From contig CAYRAG010000035.1 in assembly GCA_964422185.1 (NCBI GenBank), forward strand, positions 1 to 19,884: a stretch of 19,884 nucleotides of DNA, read 5' to 3'. Shown here one piece after another: positions 1-5,769 of this stretch. Position numbers and translations under genes: made by a program. Below the pieces are notes generated by a model that saw nothing but the letters and a program-made list of their open reading frames with translations, was not told the origin of the DNA and did no database searches. How positions within the stretch are numbered: the stretch's first letter is position 1; each line of letters begins with the position of its first letter. The DNA comes from CALXCT01 sp964422185 (lineage in GTDB: Bacteria; Bacillota; Clostridia; Oscillospirales; Oscillospiraceae).

Positions 1-282
1 TTTTGACGGCGGAGCGCTTTGCCCGATACCCGCGTCAGGCCACATGCCAACAGGGGTACTCTCTCCGCCGGGATTTGCCACCGCAGGCGGATAGAGTTTC
101 CTGTCCTTAACCCAGAACACCTTGCAGGCAATGCCGGCCTTCCTGGGCGGGGCTTTCTTCCGGCACAGAGTAGGCTGTGTCACTGTCAGATAATTCTGCC
201 TGCCGCCCGCTTCCTGCCATGCGCCTCCCCGCAGCTTTGCGGCATGCTCCGGCGTGTTTGTCCTCGCGCCCTGCCGATTCAT
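1..282 (-). CDS. Open frame running off the left edge, possible mobile-element protein fragment
   Basis: Read on the minus strand, an ATG at 282 opens a frame with no stop for 94 codons to position 1, so the gene or remnant continues outside the window. The C-terminal half looks protein-like, with a CKVFWVKDRKLYPPAVANP stretch followed by GGESTPVGMWPDAG. From memory this wording resembles segments of large polyvalent proteins carried by clostridial conjugative or phage-like elements; I could not test that. The N-terminal half is rich in G, A, R and Q and less convincing, and no clear Shine-Dalgarno precedes the ATG, so the true start may be elsewhere or this may be a decayed copy. It is divergent from the MFS gene, and its start lies just outside that gene's promoter. 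Confidence 0.4.
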   Translation of the reverse strand, partial: MNRQGARTNTPEHAAKLRGGAWQEAGGRQNYLTVTQPTLCRKKAPPRKAGIACKVFWVKDRKLYPPAVANPGGESTPVGMWPDAGIGQSAPPSK

Positions 283-289
283 CGCGTGC

Positions 290-318
290 TTGATTCGCGG
301 ACAACACTTCGGTATAAT
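290..318 (+). promoter_or_regulatory. Promoter of the MFS transporter gene
   Basis: TTGATT (290-295), a 17-bp spacer and a perfect TATAAT (313-318) form a sigma-A type promoter. Transcription would start near 325, giving a leader of about 64 nt before the ATG at 389. Confidence 0.8.
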
Positions 319-388
319 GACAGCGGCGGGAGCAGAGAACTGCCGAACCGGGGCCGCACCGGCGGCGCGGGAGATCGGGGGGAGTGGC

Positions 389-1558
389 ATGAGCCGGAAG
401 CAGAAAGTCATGATGCTGGTGATCATTCTCCTGGCCTGCAATATGCGTGCGCCGTTTACCGGGGTCGGTGCGCTGACCGCGCTGATCCGGGCGGATCTCG
501 GCATCTCCAATACCGTGACCGGACTTCTGACCACCATTCCCATGCTGGTCTTTGCCGTGATCAGCCCGCTGGTGGCGGGGATCTCCCGCAGGTTTGGGCT
601 GGGCCGGACGCTGACCGCCGCCCTGTGCCTGATCCTCGCCGGGGAGGCCGTGCGCTCCTATACCGGGCCGGTGGGCCTGTTTCTCGGGACGGGACTGCTC
701 TGCGTCGGGATCGGGCTTCTGAATGTGCTGGTGATCAGCCTGATCAAACAGCAGTTCCCGGACAATCCAGCGCCGGCGACCAGCGCCTACTCCACCACAA
801 TGGCGCTGACCTCCGCTCTGGCCATCGGCAGCAGCGTGTGGCTGGCGCAGGGGGCGGGCCTGGGCTGGCAGGGCGCGCTCATGGTCTGGGGTGTGGTGGC
901 GGTGGCGGCACTGGCCGCCTGGATTCCCCAGTCCCGGCTGAAAGAGGGCGCCGCGGCCGAGGGGGCGGAGGAGGACTGCCTGCGGCCCATGCTGCGCTCG
1001 CCCCGCACCTGGCAGCTGGCGGTGTTCATGGGCACCCAGTGCATCATGTTCTACTGTATGAACGCGTGGGGCCCCACGATTTTGCAGTCCAAGGGCTTTA
1101 CCCTGGAGGCGTCCTCCGCGGCGGCGACTTTCCTGCAGGTCACCAGCCTGCCCATGACCATGTTCGCCCCGCTTCTGGCCAGGCGGTTTCCCGTGAAAAA
1201 GATGCTCATCGTCCTGAATACGATGTTCCTGGTGGGGCTGGGGCTCTACTACCTGTCGGACAGTGTGCCGCTGATCTACCTGGGCATGCTGCTGTACGCC
1301 CAGGGGATGGGCAGCATGTTCAGCTTCTGCCTGCTCTTCTACTCGCAGCGGACCAGGACGGCGGCGCAGGCGGCGACGCTGTCCGGCATCGCCCAGTGCG
1401 GCGGCTACCTGCTCTCCGCGGTGGGCCCGGTGCTGATGGGCCGGCTGGCGGATGTGACGGGCGGATGGGATCTGCCGGTGCTGTTTCTGTTCGTCGTGCT
1501 GCTGGTGAATTTCGCCAGCTCCCTGCTGTCCGGCAGGGACGGATATATCCTCGAATAA
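389..1558 (+). CDS. MFS transporter, CynX/NimT-like
   Basis: A 389-residue integral membrane protein with about twelve hydrophobic segments, the usual size for a major facilitator. The N-terminus (a first membrane segment ending in CNMRAP, then GVGALTALIRADLGIS) and the following PLVAGISRRFG loop match the pattern I know from the CynX/NimT branch (cyanate and 2-nitroimidazole transporters). The substrate cannot be read from sequence. The ATG at 389 was chosen over a longer in-frame start at 254 because the membrane protein begins here, GGGGGGAG lies 4-5 nt upstream, and the longer version would begin upstream of the promoter. The gene is monocistronic, with its own promoter and a terminator directly after the stop. 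Family is fairly secure; substrate is unknown. Confidence 0.85.
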   Translation: MSRKQKVMMLVIILLACNMRAPFTGVGALTALIRADLGISNTVTGLLTTIPMLVFAVISPLVAGISRRFGLGRTLTAALCLILAGEAVRSYTGPVGLFLGTGLLCVGIGLLNVLVISLIKQQFPDNPAPATSAYSTTMALTSALAIGSSVWLAQGAGLGWQGALMVWGVVAVAALAAWIPQSRLKEGAAAEGAEEDCLRPMLRSPRTWQLAVFMGTQCIMFYCMNAWGPTILQSKGFTLEASSAAATFLQVTSLPMTMFAPLLARRFPVKKMLIVLNTMFLVGLGLYYLSDSVPLIYLGMLLYAQGMGSMFSFCLLFYSQRTRTAAQAATLSGIAQCGGYLLSAVGPVLMGRLADVTGGWDLPVLFLFVVLLVNFASSLLSGRDGYILE

Positions 1559-1563
1559 GACCT

Positions 1564-1605
1564 GCCCCGGCGCACCGCGAAAGGCCGCCGGGGCTTGTTT
1601 TTTTG
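1564..1605 (+). terminator. Intrinsic terminator after the MFS gene
   Basis: GCCCCGGCG (1564-1572) pairs with CGCCGGGGC (1586-1594), a 9-bp stem with a 13-nt loop, followed by TTGTTTTTTT. The U-tract also contains the -35 box of the hemW promoter. Confidence 0.85.
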
Positions 1606-1622
1606 AAAAAAAGCGCTATAAT
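1595..1622 (+). promoter_or_regulatory. Promoter of hemW
   Basis: TTGTTT (1595-1600), a 16-bp spacer and TATAAT (1617-1622). The -35 lies inside the T-run of the preceding terminator, so termination and re-initiation are packed into about 60 bp. The start point would be near 1629, about 30 nt before the hemW ATG. Confidence 0.7.
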
Positions 1623-1657
1623 GGAGAGGAGCGGAAACGCCGGAGAGGAGGGGTGTT

Positions 1658-2869
1658 ATGCCGGAACAGGGGAAGAAAACTCTGGGGATCTATATCCATA
1701 TCCCGTTTTGCCGCAGCAAGTGCGATTACTGCGACTTCTACTCGCTGGCTGGGCGGGAGGATCGGATGGATGACTACCAGAAGGCATTGCTGACCCACCT
1801 GAAAGAGTCTGCGCCCCAGGCGAAGGAGTATCTTGTAGATACCATCTACTTCGGCGGGGGCACGCCCAGCTATTACGGGGCAAAGCGGCTGGACGGCCTG
1901 CTGGACGGGGTGAAAAAGCATTTCCATGTGGATCGCCACGCGGAGATCACCTGCGAGGTCAACCCGGACAGCTCGGATCTGAAGCTGTTCAAGGCGCTGC
2001 GCAGATCCGGCTTTAACCGTTTCTCTCTGGGAATGCAGTCCGCCAGCCAGACGGAGCTCAGCAGTGTCCACCGTCCCCATACGGTGGAGCAGACGGACAA
2101 CGCGGTCGCCGCGGCCAGACAGGCGGGGGTGAAGAACCTCTCGCTGGATCTGATTTACGGCCTGCCCGGCCAGACCATGGGGAGCTGGCGGGACACGGTG
2201 GAGCACGCCCTGGCGCTGGATCCGGAGCATCTCTCCTGCTACGGGCTGAAAGTGGAGCCGGATACCGAGCTTGGCAGACGGGTCGCCAGGGGGGAGGTTC
2301 TCCCGGACGACGACGCCCAGGCGGATCTGTATCTGTGGACAGCGGCCAGGCTCGCCCGCGCCGGATACACCCAGTATGAGATCTCCAACTTCGCGAAGCA
2401 GGGATTCGCGTCCCGTCACAACATGCGCTACTGGCAGATCCGGCCCTACCTGGGATTCGGGCCGGGCGCCCACTCTGACTTCGGCGGCCGGAGGTTTTCG
2501 TTCGTGCCCGACCTGGAGGGGTATATTGACGGCGTGATGAACGGCGGCCGTCTGCTGGACAGCGATGACCTGATCCCGGAGCGGGATCGGGGCGGCGAGT
2601 ACCTGATGCTCCGCCTGCGCACCGTCCAGGGCATTGAGGAGTGGGAGTACCGCAGGAACTTCCTGATGGACTTTGAGCCGCTGGAGCAGAAGCTCATCGA
2701 GTTTGAGCACCACGGCTGGGCGGAGAAGACCGCCGGGCGGTGGCGCCTGACGCCCCGGGGCTTCCTGGTGTCCAACCAGCTGATTGTGGAGCTGCAGGAG
2801 TGCCAGGAGAAAGCCACACTGGCGAAGACCATCTCCTGGAACGAGAAAAGAAAACAGGAACCGGGCTGA
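1658..2869 (+). CDS. hemW: Radical SAM haem chaperone HemW
   Basis: A 403-residue cytoplasmic radical SAM protein. The [4Fe-4S]/SAM motif is C18-x3-C22-x2-C25 in IHIPFCRSKCDYCDFYS, followed by the family's FGGGTPS loop (about 65-71) and GLPGQT near residue 170. Family knowledge: HemW was long annotated as oxygen-independent coproporphyrinogen III oxidase (HemN) but binds haem and delivers it to respiratory proteins. The C-terminal HemN-type domain is present (KLIEFEHHGWAEKTAGRWRL). The start at 1658 has GGAGAGGAGGGG about 6 nt upstream. Length is normal for HemW and shorter than true HemN (about 450). In many Firmicutes this gene sits next to lepA or hrcA; here it stands alone between two terminators. 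Confidence 0.92.
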   Translation: MPEQGKKTLGIYIHIPFCRSKCDYCDFYSLAGREDRMDDYQKALLTHLKESAPQAKEYLVDTIYFGGGTPSYYGAKRLDGLLDGVKKHFHVDRHAEITCEVNPDSSDLKLFKALRRSGFNRFSLGMQSASQTELSSVHRPHTVEQTDNAVAAARQAGVKNLSLDLIYGLPGQTMGSWRDTVEHALALDPEHLSCYGLKVEPDTELGRRVARGEVLPDDDAQADLYLWTAARLARAGYTQYEISNFAKQGFASRHNMRYWQIRPYLGFGPGAHSDFGGRRFSFVPDLEGYIDGVMNGGRLLDSDDLIPERDRGGEYLMLRLRTVQGIEEWEYRRNFLMDFEPLEQKLIEFEHHGWAEKTAGRWRLTPRGFLVSNQLIVELQECQEKATLAKTISWNEKRKQEPG

Positions 2870-2920
2870 GCCGGAACCCGGATCCCGCGAGATGGAACAT
2901 CGCCGGACGACAGCGGAAAA

Positions 2921-2961
2921 AAGCCGGAACCCGCCATGATGATGAGGGGTTCCGGCTTTTG
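2921..2961 (+). terminator. hemW terminator, probably bidirectional
   Basis: AAGCCGGAACCC (2921-2932) pairs perfectly with GGGTTCCGGCTT (2947-2958), followed by more T. An A-run on the left side means it could also stop leftward transcription. Confidence 0.88.
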
Positions 2962-3069
2962 TGTTGAGTCTGCTCCGGTGCCGCCTGCCGGGATACCGTT
3001 TCCATGTACCGGCCAGGACAGATCGGCACAGACGCGCCGTGCGCACGATATTTCCGGCGGGAAACCGAC

Positions 3070-3096
3070 AAAAAAAGAAGACCGGGCGCGGTCTTC
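3070..3096 (-). terminator. Leftward intrinsic terminator with no annotated gene upstream
   Basis: On the minus strand GAAGACCG pairs with CGGTCTTC through a 4-nt loop (plus-strand arms 3077-3084 and 3089-3096) and is followed by seven T (3070-3076). No leftward gene precedes it in the window, which implies a short leftward transcript. Confidence 0.7.
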
Positions 3097-3147
3097 AGGG
3101 ATTCCGTGACGAATCCGGCGCGAAAACGCCGGATTTCCGAAACAGGC
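3070..3147 (-). ncRNA. Candidate ~78-nt leftward small RNA
   Basis: An extended -10 box TGGTATAAT (minus strand, 3154-3162) would start transcription near 3147. About 78 nt later comes a canonical terminator (3070-3096). Between them lies a perfect 9-bp hairpin, AATCCGGCG against CGCCGGATT (3112-3120 and 3127-3135) with a 6-nt loop. There is no reading frame of note. Two stable hairpins plus a U-tail between matched signals is the layout of a small regulatory RNA. The -35 region is poor (TGGCTT at 17 bp), and no known family was recognised. Confidence 0.4.
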
Positions 3148-3153
3148 TCAACT

Positions 3154-3162
3154 ATTATACCA
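3154..3162 (-). promoter_or_regulatory. Extended -10 promoter facing left
   Basis: The minus strand reads TGGTATAAT, a perfect -10 with the TG extension that compensates for weak -35 boxes. It drives towards the terminator at 3070-3096. Confidence 0.45.
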
Positions 3163-3210
3163 CGGAACCGGGGACAAAGCCAGATCTTTTTCGCCGGGAG
3201 GAAAAAGTTT

Positions 3211-3240
3211 GTGCATTCCTACAAATCGTAAAAATTGCAC
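3211..3240. promoter_or_regulatory. AT-rich inverted repeat upstream of the 3250 promoter
   Basis: GTGCA (3211-3215) and TGCAC (3236-3240) flank 20 AT-rich bases, ending 9 bp before the -35 box. It could be an operator or an UP-like element. Five-base arms are short enough to be chance. Confidence 0.25.
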
Positions 3241-3249
3241 GAAAAACCC

Positions 3250-3278
3250 TTGACAGAAGGTGGGGGCCATAGTACACT
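3250..3278 (+). promoter_or_regulatory. Strong promoter of the small transcription unit
   Basis: A perfect TTGACA (3250-3255), a 17-bp spacer and TACACT (3273-3278). The predicted start is near 3285, in a stretch with no large gene. Confidence 0.82.
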
Positions 3279-3353
3279 ATGACCAGAAAGGGCAGGGTGA
3301 GTCCAATGATTTAGGGCCCTTGTTCCAGACCGGAAATCTCAGGAAAGGCAATC

Positions 3354-3560
3354 GTGCGGACAGCGTGGGAAAAAATTGTAATAAAGTCTCAGTTCCAGGC
3401 AAGCATCACAGTGTGTGAAGAGTGCGGGAAGGATACCGCGCAGGATTGTTGCGACATAGAACAGAGCGAACACAAATTGGTTCCCGGTTTATATACGCAC
3501 GAGGCCGAAAATGTTCCGGAATCTGTAGAAAGAGAGGTACACAAGGATGCTAGATATTAA
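3354..3560 (+). CDS. Small acidic protein of unknown function, or part of a ~320-nt RNA
   Basis: A GTG-initiated frame of 68 codons ending TAA, unrecognised. It has AGGAAAGG 5 nt before the GTG, a strong promoter 76 nt upstream and a strong terminator 15 nt after the stop, which is the plan of a stand-alone small gene. By hand count, codon position 1 is G in about 41% of codons, position 2 in about 14% and position 3 in about 29%, a coding-like periodicity. The product is acidic with a cysteine group C21-x2-C24-x7-C32-C33 that might bind metal, and no membrane segment or signal peptide. Against it: GC3 is near 50% while neighbouring genes are far higher, and rare ATA, TTA and AGA codons occur. 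The same stretch folds into several hairpins, so a non-coding RNA is the main alternative. Confidence 0.42.
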   Translation: MRTAWEKIVIKSQFQASITVCEECGKDTAQDCCDIEQSEHKLVPGLYTHEAENVPESVEREVHKDARY

Positions 3561-3574
3561 GACAGAACAGGCGT

Positions 3575-3607
3575 GAGCCCCATCTGCGGTGGACAGATGG
3601 GGCTCTT
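3575..3607 (+). terminator. Terminator of the small transcription unit
   Basis: GAGCCCCATCTG (3575-3586) pairs perfectly over 12 bp with CAGATGGGGCTC (3594-3605) through a 7-nt loop, followed by a T-rich tail. Confidence 0.85.
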
Positions 3608-3631
3608 GTGTTATTTCCGAAACATTCCAGG

Positions 3632-3652
3632 GCGCCGCAGGGCGCTTTTTTT
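3632..3652 (+). terminator. Second, tandem terminator
   Basis: GCGCC (3632-3636), a GCAG loop and GGCGC (3641-3645) are followed directly by seven T (3646-3652). It acts as a back-up 25 bp after the first terminator and separates the small unit from the oxidoreductase gene. Confidence 0.65.
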
Positions 3653-3737
3653 GCGGCCGTTTTTCCCCGTGCGGGGGATGCCGGCCGGGATAGATTCAAA
3701 AAAAGAGCGGCGAGGGCCGCGGAGGAGGACGGAGGAA

Positions 3738-5687
3738 ATGGGCTTTGAGATGAAATATCCCCACCTGATGGCGCCGCTGCGCATCCGGGGAACCTGCTTT
3801 CGCAACCGGCTGTTCAGTGCGCCGCAGGGCAACTACAACACCTGCGCGGACAGGCACCCCACGGCGGAGAGCATCGCGTTCTACGAGAGAAAGGCGGAGG
3901 GCGGCTTCGCCTCGGTCTGTGTGGGCGACTGCGTCGTGGACATCACCACCGGCGCCAATCTGCCGTTCCTGCTGAATATGCAGGATCCGGACAACCTGCC
4001 CCGGATGGGGATGCTCGCCCGGGCCATTACACGGCACGGGGCGGTGGCCTCCGCGGAGCTCGCCCACGACGGCATGTATTCCTGGGCGTCCCGGGAGCGC
4101 TACGGCACAAAGCTGTACGGCCCGGTGGAGTGTGAGAGCCGGTACGGCCATATCGAGGAGATGCCGGAGGAGATGATCCTCGATATCATCGAGCGCTACG
4201 GCACCGCCGCCGCGTTCGCCAAACGGTGCGGGTTCAACATGGTGACCATCCACGCGGGACACGGGTGGCTGCCCGCCCAGTTCATGTCGTCCCGGATGAA
4301 TACCAGGACGGATCGCTGGGGCGGCAGCCTGGAGAACCGGATGCGGCTTCCCCGGGAGATCGCCAGGAGAGTCCGGCAGGCGGTGGGGGAGGACTTCCCC
4401 ATCGAGTTCCGGTTCAGCGGCAGCGAGGTGGTGGAGGAGGGCTTCGGTCTGGACGAGGGCATTGAGATTGCCAGGGCCATGGACGGCCTGGTGGATATCC
4501 TCCATGTCTCTGCAGGCACCCATGAGGTGCCCCGCTCCTGGCCCGTGGTTCACCCGTCCCTGTTCGACGAGGACGGGGTGAACGCGAAGTACGCCCGGGA
4601 GATCAAAAAGCATGTGCACCGGTCTCTGGTGGGGACGGTGGGCGCGTTCACCGACCCTGCGCACATGGAGGAGGTACTGGCGTCCGGCGGGGCGGACATC
4701 ATCAATGTCGCCCGGCAGAGTGTGGCGGATCCGGATTTCCCGCGGAAGGCCCGGGAGGGCAGGGAGGACGAGATCATCCGGTGCGTCCGCTGCAATCAGT
4801 GTATGCTCAGCAGCGGCGTACAGCGGCTGGTGCGCTGCGCGCTCAATCCGGAGATTGGGCAGGAGCTTCAGGTCAAAATGACGCAGCCCCCGGCGGCGAA
4901 AAAGACGGTGCTGGTGGCCGGCGGCGGGGTAGGCGGGATGGAGACCGCCATCCAGGCCGCGAAACAGGGGCACAGGGTCATCCTTTGCGAGAAGTCGAAC
5001 CGGCTTGGCGGTGTTCTGAACTGCGAGAGCCAGGTGCCGTTCAAGAAGAACCTGGGCCATTACCTGCGCCGCCAGGAACTCCTGCTCCGGCGCGGCGGCG
5101 TTGAGGTTCGCCTGAACACGGAGGTCACGCCGGAACTAGCGGAGCGGCTGGCTCCGGATGTGCTGGTGGCCGCGCTGGGCGCGGTGCCGGTGGTGCCGGA
5201 TCTCCCGGGGATTGAGCTTGCGTACGGCGCTGAGGCGGTGTATCAGGATCCCTCGCTCGCCGCGGGGAACACGGTGATTCTGGGCGCCGGACTGGTGGGC
5301 CTGGAACTGGGGATCTGGCTTGCCCAGACGGGCCGCACCGTGGAGATTGTGGAGATGGCGGAACGGCCGGGCATCGACATTGAGGACTACCCGTATCTCT
5401 GCTACAAGTTCGCCCTGGAGGATCTGAAAGTGAAACTGACCCTGTCCACAAAGGCGGTCGCGGTGGACCGGGAGGGCGTCACGGTGGAGCACGGCGGGCA
5501 GCGGCGCCGGATTGCGGCGGATACCGTCATCTACGCGGTGGGACAGCGGCCGCTGTCGGAGGAGACGGACGCGCTGGCGTTCTGCGCACCGGAGTTCCAC
5601 GCCCTGGGAGACTGCCTGCGGCCGGACAGCATTATGCAGGCCACACAGCAGGCGTTTGCCGTGGGACGGGATATCGGCCGGGTGTGA
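3738..5687 (+). CDS. NADH:flavin oxidoreductase of the OYE/TMADH type with Fe-S and dinucleotide-binding domains
   Basis: A 649-residue three-part flavoenzyme. Residues 1-340 form an Old Yellow Enzyme TIM barrel that binds FMN, with the IHAGHGWLPAQF and NTRTDRWGGSLENR motifs (about 171-202). C349-x2-C352-x2-C355-x11-C367 ligates one [4Fe-4S]; the x2-x2 spacing is that of trimethylamine dehydrogenase rather than FadH. Two Rossmann motifs follow, GGGVGG (395-400) and GAGLVG (516-521), for FAD and NAD(P)H. Relatives include 2,4-dienoyl-CoA reductase, 2-enoate reductases and the bile-acid enzymes BaiCD/BaiH; which substrate applies here cannot be told. ATG 3738 is chosen because GGAGGAGG lies 9 nt upstream; an ATG at 3750 is possible. 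It is monocistronic, ending in a terminator shared with the convergent rodA-like gene. Confidence 0.9.
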   Translation: MGFEMKYPHLMAPLRIRGTCFRNRLFSAPQGNYNTCADRHPTAESIAFYERKAEGGFASVCVGDCVVDITTGANLPFLLNMQDPDNLPRMGMLARAITRHGAVASAELAHDGMYSWASRERYGTKLYGPVECESRYGHIEEMPEEMILDIIERYGTAAAFAKRCGFNMVTIHAGHGWLPAQFMSSRMNTRTDRWGGSLENRMRLPREIARRVRQAVGEDFPIEFRFSGSEVVEEGFGLDEGIEIARAMDGLVDILHVSAGTHEVPRSWPVVHPSLFDEDGVNAKYAREIKKHVHRSLVGTVGAFTDPAHMEEVLASGGADIINVARQSVADPDFPRKAREGREDEIIRCVRCNQCMLSSGVQRLVRCALNPEIGQELQVKMTQPPAAKKTVLVAGGGVGGMETAIQAAKQGHRVILCEKSNRLGGVLNCESQVPFKKNLGHYLRRQELLLRRGGVEVRLNTEVTPELAERLAPDVLVAALGAVPVVPDLPGIELAYGAEAVYQDPSLAAGNTVILGAGLVGLELGIWLAQTGRTVEIVEMAERPGIDIEDYPYLCYKFALEDLKVKLTLSTKAVAVDREGVTVEHGGQRRRIAADTVIYAVGQRPLSEETDALAFCAPEFHALGDCLRPDSIMQATQQAFAVGRDIGRV

Positions 5688-5689
5688 TC

Positions 5690-5748
5690 AAAAAGGGTTC
5701 GGGAGAGTGCGCGGAGGCAGTCCGCGTCGTTCCCGAACCCTGTTTTTT
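5690..5748. terminator. Bidirectional terminator between convergent genes
   Basis: AGGGTTCGGGA (5694-5704) pairs with TCCCGAACCCT (5731-5741), with an inner GCGGA/TCCGC hairpin. Six T follow on the right and five A precede on the left, so it serves both the oxidoreductase and the leftward SEDS gene. Confidence 0.9.
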
Positions 5749-5769
5749 ATGGCGCATGTACCCGCTGCG

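Noticed and set aside
1616..3046. 476-codon minus-strand frame opposite hemW
   Set aside because: It spans the hemW terminator and promoter and lacks any recognisable motif; shadow of hemW.
3288..3345. FMN riboswitch upstream of the flavin enzyme (GGGCAGGGTGA resembles part of the RFN element)
   Set aside because: The match is confined to a few bases; the later conserved RFN blocks are absent, and two terminators separate it from the flavin gene.
3285..3607. tmRNA, RNase P RNA or 6S RNA
   Set aside because: No tRNA-like ends with CCA or tag frame for tmRNA, no GAGGAAAGTCC core for RNase P, and the unit is too long with no long central bubble helix for 6S.
3696..5060. 454-codon minus-strand frame opposite the flavin oxidoreductase
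   Set aside because: Histidine-, arginine- and proline-rich shadow with no motifs; the plus-strand gene has full domain structure.
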